A DNA stretch of 64,000 nucleotides from NCBI RefSeq assembly GCF_030272615.1, contig NC_081414.1:309113164-309177163 (forward strand). The letters are read 5' to 3'. A model generated the notes under the pieces. It saw nothing but the letters and a program-made list of their open reading frames with translations. It searched no databases and had not been told where the DNA came from. The translations under genes and the position numbers were made by a program. Positions 35,659 through 47,408 of the stretch are shown piece after piece (within the stretch, counting starts at the first letter, position 1; every line of letters begins with the position of its first letter). This stretch comes from Cryptomeria japonica (taxonomy: Eukaryota; Streptophyta; Pinopsida; Cupressales; Cupressaceae).

Positions 35659-36437
35659 TATTAGGATTCCCAAAGATACTGAGTTGGGGGGGGGGGGGGG
35701 GGGTGAATCAGTATCTGACCGGTAATAATATTTATTAACTTATAACATGAAAAGCATATTAAAATTGTGTACCGGTAAACCAAAAATAATGCAGCAAATA
35801 AGAATAACAACCACAACATGAAAAGCACACCATAACACAATATTTTAATGAGGAAACCTGGTGTGGAAAAAACCTCGGTGGGATTTGTGACCCACAATAT
35901 TCACTTACTAGCCAATAAGAGAATATTACTGCTACAATAGGGGCCTGCACATGCAAGAAGGCCAAGTGCCTAGAGCTCACTACTCAATTACAAAAGAAGT
36001 CACACTGACTTACAAAAATGGATTATACAAATCCAATGTCTTGTATTGCTTCAAATTAGCATCTGCTATGCCAGATTCAGTACTAGTTTAAGCTCTGCTA
36101 CATACATAAACCCTTAACCAGTAATTCGCATATTGGGTCTGCTACCTTCTATCTTTCGCATCATACCCTATCATATGTTAAATGATCTACAATGTTCTCA
36201 TACATATATGAGTCATATTACAATCTGCCATGTCGGCTTACAAAAGATTTTACAATTAATTACAAAATACATTAATACAAAATTGTTGTCGATCAAGGTG
36301 CCGGTATTCTTCCTTTTCGGTGTCCGTGTTCTGTATGTCGGTGTCTGCCTACCAGTATCACATGATTGTAAGGTTTCCATCAATGACAATACCTTCAATC
36401 ACCTATAATTTCTCATTGGAGTGTGCATTTGCCAACA
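35659..36437 (-). repeat. 5' LTR of E4
   Basis: TATTAGGATTCCC to TTGCCAACA; the first dinucleotide is TA instead of TG. It contains a run of 18 G at 35686-35703 followed by TGAATCAG. The 3' LTR has neither. Confidence 0.95.
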
Positions 36438-36442
36438 ACAAG
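36438..36442. repeat. Target site duplication of E4, right copy (ACAAG)
   Basis: Identical to 29702-29706. Confidence 0.95.
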
Positions 36443-36847
36443 TTTATTCACCTTCTGCATAAAAGAAGTAATGTTCTCATCTTCACCCATCCTCAACATC
36501 TAATACTTTTCTTTTAGGCTTTGCAACTTAGAAATCTTCACAAAACTGTCACCTTCATACAAAGTTTTCAACTTTTTCCAAATCTCATGACCAATCTGCA
36601 ATTCCATAACATTCACCATTTTAGAATCTGTCAAGGCACTCAACAATGCTTCCTTATCCCTAATATTGCATTCACTTTCCTTTATCTCATCCAAAGTTGT
36701 ATGTCCATTTGTAGGAACAATATACTTGTTCTTTGTAATAGTCTAGTAAGATTCGCCAATGCATCTCACATGACACTCCATGTGGCTCTTACAAAGAGAG
36801 TAATTAGTACCATCAAATCTTGGACTGTCCTTCTTGTAAGACACCAT
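36443..36847 (-). pseudogene. gag: E3 gag, N-terminal part
   Basis: Begins at ATG 36847 (MVSYKKDSPRFDGTNYSL), a DUF4219-type start, and runs into UBN2 sequence (EALLSALTDSKMVNVMELQI, IWKKLKTLYEGDSFVKISKL). It continues, after removal of E4, at 29706. A TAG at 36742-36744 replaces the conserved tryptophan, the same position that is stopped in E1, E2 and E5. Confidence 0.9.
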
Positions 36848-36888
36848 CCTGAATCACCTCAAGTGGTTAAGCTTCTTTGGAGGAACCT

Positions 36889-36900
36889 GCTCTGATACCA
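36889..36900 (-). other. Primer binding site of E3
   Basis: TGGTATCAGAGC on the minus strand; initiator-Met type. Confidence 0.93.
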
Positions 36901-36905
36901 ATTCA

Positions 36906-38288
36906 TGAAATAGCTCTAATTATAGGTAAATGGTTCAGAGGGGGGAGGGGCTGAATTAGTAGTCTCAAAAACTTACACAATTTAAACTCATTCTCAGATC
37001 CGATAATTAGACATGAAAGTATATATCAGCAACACAACATAAACACACATAACACCAAGATTTTTGATGTGAAAAAACCAGTCAAGGGAAAAACCACAAT
37101 GGGAACCTACCCACAATATGTTGATACTTTGTTACAAGTGTTAGAAATATTACAATGCGGAATGCATATGCATTCAGGTGCATTGCCTAGATCTCATTGC
37201 TCAAAAATAAGAAAGGGCTACAACCCAGGGGATACTCAGTCTTAGAAACATATTTGGATCACATCTGGAAGATCATGAACTAATAGAATAGAATCTCCTA
37301 ATGCTTGGTTACAATTCCGGTTAAGCACATAACAACTTCACTTCCTCACACTTCTTCTTTGCCTCCAAAATATATGCAATATTCTCTCATACACATTTTG
37401 ATTCTCATCCATACACACAGTCAATTACAAAGATATTACATTTATTTATACATGACATCAACTTTGTGAAGATCATCAAGGTCAACTCAACACACACCAC
37501 TTAATTATAAAAATATAACCACACACGCTACAATATCACATGCAGACCAAGCAATATTAGCTAAGACATAGCACAAACCCATATCACACACCTCGAATGT
37601 GAAACACCTCTAATAATTATGCATCGAACATCTACAACACGCTACAAGCATCTAGTTGGTCAAAACAACAAAGAACACTAACACATTGGAGAAAATCATC
37701 AATTACACAAACAACAATCAATGTGGACCACCAACACAAAAGACACACGACCTAGAAACATCCACAAGCATCATGAACTACCACCACAACATCTGCATCA
37801 ACATAAATTACTAGAATCACATCATCATTATATCAAACTTAGAAAATACTAACTGCAATGACTGTCAACCTGGAAAAATCATTTGCAAAGCTCCAAACCA
37901 TGAACCACCTGAATTGAAGATACATATCAACATCCCAAACACATCTCAAAATCCACAAATCAAGATATTGCAATGCATAGCAATCCAGATCAAAATACTA
38001 ACACTTTGTCACTACTGAACAATAGAAAAACTAGCTACAACACAGATATCCATAACTCACTCAAATCTTCATGTAGACCTATGAAAATTGTATTAAATCA
38101 TCTATACACAATCCTCTACAAACCCTTTAATCCACAAACTTTGATCATGAACATGCTAAACAAACTCACTTGCTGACCTCTACTACATCACTGTCATAGA
38201 CAGAGAAATATGTTGACATCAATGACAACACATCTCTCAAATATCACTAAAGCACATATTTGTAGCATACTCCCAGCAATCTCCAACA
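36906..38288 (-). repeat. 5' LTR of E3
   Basis: About 1,383 bp, from TGAAATAGCTC (the exact edge could be 36903) to AATCTCCAACA. It carries the G-tract GAGGGGGGAGGGG followed by CTGAATTAG. The following AATCG is the likely target copy; its partner is lost on the other side. Confidence 0.88.
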
Positions 38289-38339
38289 AATCGCCTCAAA
38301 GATTTTGTAGATCCCAATTCTAGAGATGCTAATGGAAAA
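38289..38339 (+). pseudogene. G2 coding fragment left of solo LTR S1
   Basis: Reads NRLKDFVDPNSRDANGK in the plus frame and joins in frame to 39883 onward (HNTSTSPRVSNVNEERS) when S1 and one CATAA are removed. E3 cuts it at the left. Confidence 0.6.
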
Positions 38340-38344
38340 CATAA

Positions 38345-39877
38345 TGTTGGCATTGTATTGTCATTGATGTCAACCGGTATGTAAGATGTTGTTACTAGCA
38401 ATGGAGATTGTTGACATGTTGATGTCAACTAGTATGGGATGTCAACTGATAAGTCTGTCAACCAATAAGAAAGAAAACCCGATAAGTGTGGTCTGAGATA
38501 GAATGTTCTAACTGACAGATCAAAGAAGTGCACGATATGAAGGTTAATTAGTTAGTGTATATCGGTAGCATGTTCGGTCGGTGACTAATTTTGAACCAGC
38601 ACAATCAAGTGAGTTGGATGCTGACAAAGATGTCATGTGGACTTCAGGTGGTGAACATGCAGTGTTAGGTGAATGGTGTGTCGACGAGGTAGTTGCCGAC
38701 TAGGTCGGTATTAAATGTTGACTATGAAAAACATGAATCGATTGCAGGGGATTATGGATCAAAACAAATCAAAGGGAAGATATTTTAATCTTTAACATTA
38801 TGATCAAAGTGGGATATCAGATCATCTTAGTGATCTAGAGAAAGAAACAGTCAAATCATTTATTGTGATAGACAAAATCAAGATTGATGAATAGAGTCCA
38901 GTTTGCTAAATATAGTAAACATTAATAGGAAGAATAAAAATAGGACAGATCTTTTTCCTGACCTGTTGCAGATTGTCAATTCAAGAAGATGAGATGTAAT
39001 TTGAAATGGATTGTGATTGGTGAAGAAAACCCTAAGAATGTGAAGTTTGAGTTTTGTTTTGGTGGGAAAGCATGTATATAAATATGTAGATCAAAGACTT
39101 AAAAAAGTGGAGATAGTATATCGGATGAGTGATGAGAATGTGTGATTCTGCCAGGTTGATCAGTCTAAGTGTTGATAACAAAATCTTGAAGTGATTGAGT
39201 GTTATTTGAAGAACCGATAAGGAAGGTTTAACCAGAAAGGTCTAAGGTAACCGGTAGATAGTTACAAAGTGCAACAGTTCATCTCACCAATAGTGTTTGG
39301 ACCGATATGATAGTAGTAGAGAGTGAAGGAGAGTAGAGTGAGTTTCAGAGAAGATTCGGCAAGGAAAAAACTAAGTTGTAGAGGATTCAGACATTAAGAA
39401 CAAAGGACTGGTAGAGAAGAAGCAGTGTAACATAAAAGAGTTCAACCGGCAGAGTGAATAGTTTACAAGTGTTACAAAACTCATTTGTAACCAGGTGTTT
39501 ATCATTGTATTGATTTTATATCTCATTGTATTTCACTGGGTGGGTACTCGGTGTAGGGGTTGGTGCTCCTTAAGTTGGTGCTCCTTTGGGTAGGTGTCCA
39601 TAAATTGCTAGGGGTTGGTGCTCCTTGGGTTGGTGCCCTAAACATTGTAAAATTGTTATTTCATTGTAAGGTTGGATTGGAGCAATAGATCTCTAGCAGC
39701 ATTTCTCACCAAGGTTTTTCCCACATTCAGTTTTCCTCGTATATCTAGTGTTATGTGATGTGCTCTTGTGTGTAGTTTCTTGTTAGTGTTTCCATTATCC
39801 TACCGGTTGCACACATTATTTGAAATTTTCTATAATCACTGATTCACCCCCCTCTCAATGATATCTTGTGTTCTACA
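38345..39877 (+). repeat. Solo LTR S1 (Copia type)
   Basis: TGTTGGCATTG to TGTTCTACA, 1,533 bp, flanked by exact CATAA copies (38340-38344 and 39878-39882). No primer site or internal sequence follows. The U3 side has TTGTCATTGATGTCAAC, the U5 side TGATTCACCCCCC, so its orientation is plus. A TATA-like TATATAAAT lies near 39075. It formed by recombination between the two LTRs of a former element. Confidence 0.93.
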
Positions 39878-39882
39878 CATAA

Positions 39883-40746
39883 TACGTCTACCTCTCCTAG
39901 GGTATCTAATGTGAATGAAGAAAGATCTCATACTCCTATTAATGATCTCTCTAATGGAGAGCAGACATTGAAGAGAAACATGGTACCATCTTCTTCTCAT
40001 ACACATACCCTAGTACAAAGGGGGGGAAAGATCAAAATATTGGTGTTTCTATCTCTCTAGATCCACCTTATTCTCCTAGAGCCTATCTTAGTCATCAAAA
40101 AAATTATAGATAAGATGATGCTATGTATTTTATTCATGATTTGTCTCCCAACATAACATTAAAAAAATATTATGCCTTATATATGATAAGGATCTTCCTT
40201 CTCAATCTACCAAAGAGGATATGCATGATGAAAGAAAGGAAAAATCTCCTCCACAAGTTATTACTTCTTCATCTACTAGTCCCTTTGTTCTGTCTACACA
40301 CACTTACACTACGAATTTTAAGAAAATCTATTATAATGTTACTCCTTTTCAATTAAAATATTCTTATAGGAGTGGCTTTAACATTATATCAAACACAAGA
40401 TTTTAGAGGACGAGGACTTGGAAAAATTTTAAGAACAAGGAATTAGAGTCCCTAAAAACCCTCCTACATAAACTAGCACAAAAGGCCTAGGACATGATCA
40501 CAAATCTCCTATGGGTGACCTTATTAGGATTAAATACTTCAAAGATCATCTTGCAAGACAAAATCTCCATTTAGCTAAAAGTGCTTCTTCTTCAAAACCT
40601 ACCTTTTGTTCATATAACCAAACTAATGATCACACTACCAATGATTGTCCTGATTTTAGAATGAATTGAAAGTACTCATTAATAGAGGTATACTTAAAAT
40701 TATAGATGACAATCCTTATTCTTCTAGCAACCCTTGTCCTACATTA
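39883..40746 (+). pseudogene. G2 gag-like fragment with G-patch-like motif and finger
   Basis: Broken plus-strand coding sequence. After a shift near 40025 it continues DPPYSPRAYLSHQKNYR. Near 40400 frames show GFRGRGLGK, a G-patch-like core, and near 40610 FCSYNQTNDHTTNDCPDFR, resembling the G1 gag finger (FCNYHWNKGHQTNDC) with the first His replaced by Asn. This suggests a Tat-type gag to protease segment. E5 cuts it at 40746. Confidence 0.6.
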
Positions 40747-41965
40747 TGGTTGGTCATTTGGTGGAATTGATTATGTGTTGCATTCATGTGCTGTCATTGA
40801 TGTCAACACTAATTGTTTGGATGCTTTATGGGCACCCTTCTGGTCTCGGTAGGTTGAGTGGTTTCTAGTTAACTTGGATCCGATATGATCCAGCAGGCTC
40901 TAGTATAGTCTGGTGATGGAATTGTCTTGTTCATGATACTTATACTCACATTTGGTCAATTGGTTTTGGTCTGGTAACTGGATGTTATCCTGCTTGCTTA
41001 GAAGATTGGTTTCTAGTTCTGAAGAGGGTTTCACAAGAGGAGCTTTTGGTGGAGATCTTTGATTAATTGCATAAGTAGAATTAGTCCAGCTTCTGATGGA
41101 GTTTCAGGATGTTGTTGGTGATCGTGTTCGAGACTTGGCGGATGGAGATCATTGATGAAGCATGTGGACCTATACTTGGTCCCGGTTAATCTAGGTTATC
41201 GATCGGCTTTAATGTAACATGTGGATAGGACCTATTGATGTATTTTTGGGATGTCTTATGTGTTGATATTAATTGTTTGGTCTAAGACTGACATGGTTTG
41301 TAATTATGTAATCGGTTTATTGTCTAGTGCCTGACCTGATTGTTTATGGTCAAGGGTTTGTATAAATAAATACAAGATCTCATTGTAGATCATCATGGTT
41401 AATGTAAGAGGTAATGGTCAAGGAATGTAATGTGCGAATAATTTAATATCATTTAGGCAGAGGAGTTTGTTGATCATTGAAGATCAAATTAGGCTTATGT
41501 AAGAGGATTTAGTCCTCTGGTATTGAGCTTAACTGGAAATGTACTCAAGCATAGGAGATATTATCTTTTGCAGTTAGACACTTCTCCGGATTGTAGTCTG
41601 GATTTATATGTAGTCAGTGAGGCTCCTTTTGTGATGAGCAGTGTGCTCTAGGTTGTTGGCCTTCATGCAAGTGCAAGCCCCTTCATTGTAATTCACATAC
41701 TTACTGCAGAAGTATTTTCTGACTGTCAGTAGGCTTCCCACCATGGTTTTGCCCTTCACTGGGTTTTCCATGTATAATTCTTGGTGTTGTGTGGATGCCT
41801 TTTATTATGTGATTATTGTTTATGATTAATTGATTAACTATTATTCTGGTGTTATTGTTTTGGGTTCCGGTATTGAAGTTTTAATTGTTGAATGTTCCTG
41901 TAATCTGAGACAACTGATTCCCCCCCCTCTCTCAGTTATCTTCTAGTTATCTGAACTATCTAACA
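40747..41965 (+). repeat. 5' LTR of E5
   Basis: About 1,219 bp, ending ATCTAACA. It has a TATA-like TATAAATAAAT at about 41361-41371, the C-tract GATTCCCCCCCC near 41920, and TGTCATTGATGTCAACAC near its start. Confidence 0.9.
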
Positions 41966-41967
41966 AT

Positions 41968-41978
41968 TGGTATCAGAG
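41968..41978 (+). other. Primer binding site of E5
   Basis: TGGTATCAGAG then AT; initiator-Met type with the last base changed. Confidence 0.9.
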
Positions 41979-42023
41979 ATCTGGTCCTCTCTGTAGAAAG
42001 CTTAACCACTTGAGGAAGATCCT

Positions 42024-42702
42024 ATGGCGACTAATAGTTCAAGTTCATCCAGTTCTTCTGGAGCTATCTTTTAAAGTAATATTTTGAGGCTTGATGGAAC
42101 AAATTATACAGTATGGAAGATTTAGATGGAGACTCATCTAAGATGTCTTGGCAAGGAGATTTGAGAGATTACATAGAATGGTGTCACACCTTATAATCTA
42201 GGATCTGGCAATCCTCCTCTACCAAACTTGAACAACGAGCTTGAGAATGATTGTAGAGAAAGATAAGCCCTCTTGTGTGCACTTTCTGATCAGCAAATAA
42301 TGGAATTAACCAGCAAATCATCTGGAAAGGCTATACGGGATAAGTTGGAGACTCTTAATGAAGGTGACCCTGTAGTGAAAATTACTAAACTTGATGGTTA
42401 TCGGGTGAGATATGAAAACCTGAAGATGGAAAAAGATGAAAGGATTACTGCATTCATGGAAAGGGTAAATGAGATTGTTATAGGAATTCAATGTTGTGGT
42501 GGAACTCTGAGTGAAGATGAAATTGTTTCTAAAGTCCTGAGATCCCTACCACCGGCTTACAAAATGAAGGCTACTACTATTAATGAGTTGAGAACAATGG
42601 CTAATACATGTATCAACAGAGATACCTTGGTTGGGAAACTATCTACTTTTGAGATTGAGGAATTTGGACCTTCTAGAGCTATGAAGACTGAACCTTCTTT
42701 TC
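42024..42702 (+). pseudogene. gag: E5 gag, N-terminal part
   Basis: ATG at 42024 (MATNSSSSSSSSGAIF) about 45 bases after the primer site. DUF4219 LDGTNYTVWK and UBN2 LETLNEGDPVVKITKLDGY follow, up to FEIEEFGPSRAMKTEPSF. Stops occur near 42072 (TAA), 42114 and 42162 (TGA at the conserved Trp), 42174 and 42267. From 42273 to the E6 insertion it is open. It continues at 51912 after removal of E6 and one TTTTC. Confidence 0.92.
42698..42702. repeat. Target site duplication of E6, left copy (TTTTC)
   Basis: TTTTC directly before the E6 LTR; identical to 51907-51911. Confidence 0.93.
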
Positions 42703-43803
42703 TGATGAATACTAAGAGGGGGGGTGAATTAGTATGCCAAAAATCTTTACATTTAAACACTTTGCAACACTAGCAGTAAACTGGTAAAACAGTTTAACAG
42801 ACAAACCGGTTAACAAACATGCAAACCAAATAGCTAATAATGCATTCACCCACAGAAGCACAAACACCATAACACAAGATATTTTGATGTGGAAACCCAA
42901 ATGGGAAAAACCACAGTGAGATGGAACTGACAAGTAACTATCTATAGAATAGGAACCAGACCTGTTAAGGTCTTACAATGTTCTTTACCAGAATAGATCC
43001 TGTTAGGAATCTCAATCTTTGTTAGGAGATAAGTCCGATTAAAGACTACCTTGCTAGAGGATTTTAGATCCACAAATGTGAACCACCTTGTTAGGATTTA
43101 CAAAAAGGCTTTTGGGCCTACCCGGTTAAGGGCTACAGACTTGTCAAAGATGTGAGTAATCAACAAGTGTTTGATCTAGCTAGTAGCACAGACTGCTCGG
43201 TTAGATCCTTGATAGCTCGTTCTTAATGCACTATTGCATTACTTCAGTCTTCTACACATTCATGATCTTTCCAACTCCTTAACCACCTTAAACCCTAGCC
43301 GCAATATCAACTATCACAACAACAATAACAACAACAACCTAAAACCCTAGACATGATGTCCTTATAAAGGAAACTGATTTCATGTCAGTCCAATAGGATT
43401 ACATTACAATTTCCTAGGTTCAATGAACCTGGACATACTAGGTAACACATCACAAAAAACATCGCTACAGTGTCGACACCGTCAAACAATCGGTGGATGG
43501 TAACTCATCACACAATGTCAGTTGGTAACTCATCATAGAGTATACCGGTTCATATAAAGTGTCGGTTGCTGGTTTGACAAAAATTAAGACTGGTAGAAAT
43601 GTGTTATGCCACTTTAAACCCTTGTACTGCTTGAGGTCAACATGCCGCTTTAGATCGGGAAACACATTCTGCAAAACATCAATAGTCTAAAGACTATAAT
43701 ACAACATACTGGTTGAGCTCTAACTCATACATATAGAGGGGATCTCAATGCAAGTGTGTGTCCATCAAGGACAATCAAAACATAAACATCAAAAATGCCA
43801 ACA
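42703..43803 (-). repeat. 3' LTR of E6
   Basis: TGATGAATACTAAG to AATGCCAACA, 1,101 bp. On the plus strand there are two AAACCCTAG telo-box-like motifs near 43300-43350 and CTTATAAAGG near 43371 (minus strand CCTTTATAAG, TATA-like). Confidence 0.93.
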
Positions 43804-43817
43804 ATCTCCCCCTTTGG
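43804..43817 (-). other. Polypurine tract of E6 with flanking inverted repeat
   Basis: Minus strand CCAAAGGGGGAGAT at the LTR edge. TTGGCATTGATGGCAACAC (43814 onward) faces GTGTCCATCAAGGACAA (about 43759-43775) in the LTR, giving a weaker version of the stem seen in E2. The stretch 43833-44105 holds no gene. Confidence 0.8.
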
Positions 43818-44105
43818 CATTGATGGCAACACTTCGGAAAATAAAATTTTAACATCCAAGTGTTTTACAACAAAATCATGTCATTAGCAAAATTGCTCCC
43901 CCTAAGCATATTCACTATCCCTTTGGCAATACAATGTATAACAATTTTGCATAAAGAGCATAAACATTGAGATATTTAGAGCATATAATCAAAATTTGAT
44001 TACCAGATACTTCTCCAAATAGAATTCTTCTTCCCCTTTGCCAACAATGACAAAGTACAGCTGAACAACCCTGTTTTCATTTGATATATAAAAAATAATA
44101 AAATT

Positions 44106-47100
44106 TTATGACAACAAGGAATGATACTTGTCAAAAATAGATTTAAAGTCCTGCAAGAAATGTTTCATCGACAAAGACCAGGACTCAAGTAGGGAGGTGG
44201 CGACTTCTTACTCTGTCTGCATCTGGGAGACCTGATCTTCCATGGCATCAATTGTGCTCATCTCCTATGTAACTGTTAAGGCATCCAAGTTCAGATAGCA
44301 CTTTTGAAGAATTTGCAATTGTGGGAGTACAACCAGTTGTAGCTCTTGCAAATCTCTAGACCGAGTGTTGATCTCTTGCTCCATTTTTGCTGGCTGGATG
44401 TGAAACCGGTGAATGGTTTGCCCATAATTTGTAAAGGAATCATAAGGCAGCTTGAATGTGCTCAAGTAGGACTGCAAGTCCATTTCAAGTTTTTCCTTCT
44501 GAGCCAGCACATCATCATAGAACAGATGGGGTTGACAAATTTTGTTGAGTAGCAGATTCCCCTCATCTAGAGCGACCCTTATATCCTTTTGTTCTTTCTT
44601 TAGTTTAGTCCGGAGCTCATTCAACTTCTTCACCAGAGCTATATTAAGAGCTTTTTGATGCTCCTTCTTGACATTAGCCTCTGCTGCCTCTTCAAGGCTC
44701 TGCACCTGATCATCTACTACTGTGCATAGGAGCTTGAGTTTAGCTAGTGATGAATCGGTGTTGGGAATATTTGTACCGGGTATCAAACCGGTAAGCGTGT
44801 CCACAACCGCTTGAATTACATCCTCCTCCTTCTTCTGTCAAATGATCTCAAGGTGCTCTTGAGCTACCTTGATGCTCTGCATTAGCTCCATTTCACTTGC
44901 AAACTGGAGATCAATAGGATTGGAGAGATCAGCTGGTTTGGCTTGACTCGCAGTTGCCTTCAGAGTCTCCACCTGGGTGCTCTTCTTCGCTTCTCCTGCC
45001 TTGTCCTCTTTTGCTTTCTTCTTCTCCGCTTCTCTCCTCTTCTCCGCTTCCTTATCCTCCTCTTTCTTCTTCCTTTTCTCTGCTTCTCTCCTCTTTTCCT
45101 CTTCTTTTTCTTCCTTTTCCTTCTTCTTCTTCTTCTCTGCTTCCTTCTTCTTCTCCTATTCCTTATCTTCTTCTTCTTTCTTTTTCTTTTCATCTTCTTG
45201 CTTCTTTTTCTCTTTTTCCTTCTTATTCTTCTTCTCCTCTTCATCTTTCTTCTTCTTCTCTTCTTCATCCTTCTTCTTTCTCTCTTCTTCATCTCTCTTC
45301 TTCTTCTCTTCTTCATCCTTTTTCCTCTGCTTTACCTCTTCCTTTGCCGCTTCCTGTCTATCCTCTACTTGCTTATCAACCTATTTAGCCTGTTGCTTTT
45401 GTCCTATTGCCTCAGATAGTGTTTCCTGAGTATCATCCTCGGCGTCCAAAGCATCAACATCAATGGTGTCGATTGATTCAACAACCGGATTTCCTTCATC
45501 ATCAAATACTTCATCCAGTTTGGATATAACGGGTTCTTCTTCAGCTTGTCAGTTACCTAGACGTGCTTTGTGAGTTTGGACAGCAGTTCACATATACAAA
45601 TGAGTTTCTTTTTCGACATCAGCAACTCTACCTTCTAACAGCCAGAGTCTTCTTTTTCTTGTGAAGAAGAGTCCTTTATTTTGGTCAATAACATCAAACA
45701 ATTTAGAATTTGACAGGTCAGGAAAGTACTATGCAAAAACTTTCTCCCTAATTTCCTATTCTTTCTCTATGGCAATGCGCCATCTATTATCTAATGACAT
45801 ATATAAAGAATACAGTGTCTGAGACTTAATCTCTAAGGGCGACCGGTCATTAATACATAGATACTAAATTATTTCCTTTTCAACCGCTTCCTTTTCATCA
45901 TCATTAAAGTTGTCAAAACACTCAATTAAGTCATTTAGCACTTTTCTCCTAATATTCTTTATTGTTCTTTGACAATATGTCAAAGGTTTATAGGAAGATA
46001 TATCTATATTTACCGGTGTAGATGATGTCAGTTCATTCTTTGTCTTCCTCTTTGCTTGACATGTTTTCTTTGGCTTTTCCTCAGACACAGTTTCTTCTGA
46101 GTCTGGACAGGTATTCCTTGTCTTCCTCTTTCTCTAGAATACTTTAGTCGGTGCAGCTTCTGGTTTCTTCTTAGCTAGTGACCATTTGGTCACTTTTGGA
46201 GTTGTAGTAGTAACTGATGTAGACGCTGCAGGCACTACCTTTGCCTTCTTTATTGCTGGTTCTTTTTCTTTCATAGCTGGTGGTTCCTCAACCAGTGCTA
46301 TCCTCTCTAGGTAGGTGTCGGTTCTCTTCGCCTTAGGATCAAGTGGTGAGGCAATAAGGGTAGAGGCATACCCTTCCATCATATCATACATCACCTCATA
46401 GCCCATTGGCTCCACTTCTTCATGTCTAAGCTCAACAGCCTCCATTATGCATTTGTCTACTTGGATGGTGAAGCAGATATCATCTTCATATTTCTTGAGG
46501 ATGTCACCTAATATCCTCACTCCTTGGCTCATTTTCCTTCTGAACTCATCAAAATACTTGTTCAGCACATCAGGGTAGCCGGTTCCAATTGCTTCAATGC
46601 TTTCCTTGATTTGCTTGGTCACCGATTGGTCACCAGACCATTAGACATCTCTTACTCCTAGAAAGTAGCCTTGGAAATAGAAGAACAACCCAACCAGTAG
46701 TTGTCCAAATTTGAACCTAAGTGCATTATCCTGTTTGATCACCTTCAAATTCAATAGGAGTTGTCTCTGCATACCGATGCACAGATCAAATGATGCATCC
46801 TTTTTTATCATCCGGTAAGCGGCATTTACCGCTGCAGTAGATACATAATTAATTATGTTGGCTAAGAATGTCTGGTATCCAATCACCATACATGCATACT
46901 TAACCAGATCATCCTTGATAGAATTGGCTTTCATGCCTCAAGAGTCGCTCACTGAACTGGTGAGCTTGGACATTTTAGTTTTTCTTACCGTTCTTAGGGC
47001 TGGCACTTCCCCTATGTTGTAGAATTCGGTGACTGTATGAATTGCCTGCAGTGTGATGTCATGTGTTCTCTCCAGGTACATCTTATCACCATGGACTCTG

Positions 47101-47408
47101 CTCAAAATGATCCTTATATGATCCTCTATGAAATCTTCCAGGAAGTAAATAGCATTGTAGAGCTTTTTCTTCTCCAAAATATTAAACTCCGGTTTGATCT
47201 TCTTATCTTTTCCACAGAATAAACCTAACTGGGTGTGGATAGCTAGAGACCCTAGGTCTTCTATCTTGCAATCTATGTAGTCATAAATTCCCTCTTCTAC
47301 TATCACACCAGCTGGAACTTGTCATAGGGCATTATACTTGGACTTCCATTGAATAAAACTTGCAGACTCGCTAGATGCACTAGAACTGGTATGAGATGCG
47401 GAAGCCAT
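44106..47408 (-). pseudogene. E6 ORF-B: 1,100-codon helical and coiled-coil protein, unknown family
   Basis: Starts at ATG 47408 (MASASHTSSSASSESASFIQ) and ends TAA 44106-44108. All parts lie in one frame across 3.3 kb, with about 14 point stops and no frameshift. The N-terminal domain (to about 46640) carries RIILSRVHGDKMYLERTHD, MVIGYQTFLANIINYVST and FKFGQLLVGLFFYFQGYFLG, aligned with E4. A second part has KQIKESIEAIGTGYPDVLNK and a Lys-rich linker (AKRKTKNELTSS). From about 45370 to 44940 comes a Lys/Glu single-helix segment (KKKRDEEERKKKDEEEKKKK), then coiled coil (44265-44804). No catalytic motif is recognised. The stops are TAG, TGA or TAA compatible with C-to-T or G-to-A change. Confidence 0.8.
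44940..45400 (-). repeat. Polypurine coding repeat in E6 ORF-B (single alpha-helix segment)
   Basis: The minus strand is almost pure A/G for over 400 bases, built from degenerate units coding KKKxDEEE-like octads. Lys and Glu alternate in blocks of three or four, the pattern of a charged single alpha helix. On the plus strand it is a C/T tract that yields misleading Leu/Phe/Ser-rich ORFs. Confidence 0.85.

Larger units (their letters stand above)
29707..36437 (-). mobile_element. Pol-less two-ORF LTR retroelement E4
   Basis: A complete 6.7-kb minus-strand element: two 779-bp LTRs, polypurine tract, ORF-B, ORF-A, initiator-Met primer site and an exact ACAAG target duplication inside E3 gag. 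The internal part has no protease, integrase or RT motif in any frame. ORF-A and ORF-B have counterparts in the same order in E6. The LTR ends, leader and polypurine region are of the same type as in the autonomous Copia copies. It therefore looks non-autonomous but protein-coding. Confidence 0.92.
24465..38288 (-). mobile_element. Ty1/Copia LTR retrotransposon E3, split by E4
   Basis: Minus-strand Copia copy with a truncated 3' LTR (24465-25673), polypurine tract, pol, gag broken at 29706/36443 by E4, primer site (36889-36900) and full 5' LTR (36906-38288). The right end abuts coding sequence of G2 (AATCGCCTCAAAG), so E3 is itself an insertion. Confidence 0.92.

Noticed and set aside
44943-45429. 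Long plus-strand ORFs rich in Leu, Phe and Ser that look like membrane proteins
   Set aside because: They are the complement of the A/G-rich segment coding the Lys/Glu helix of E6 ORF-B. The open frames arise from the C/T tract.
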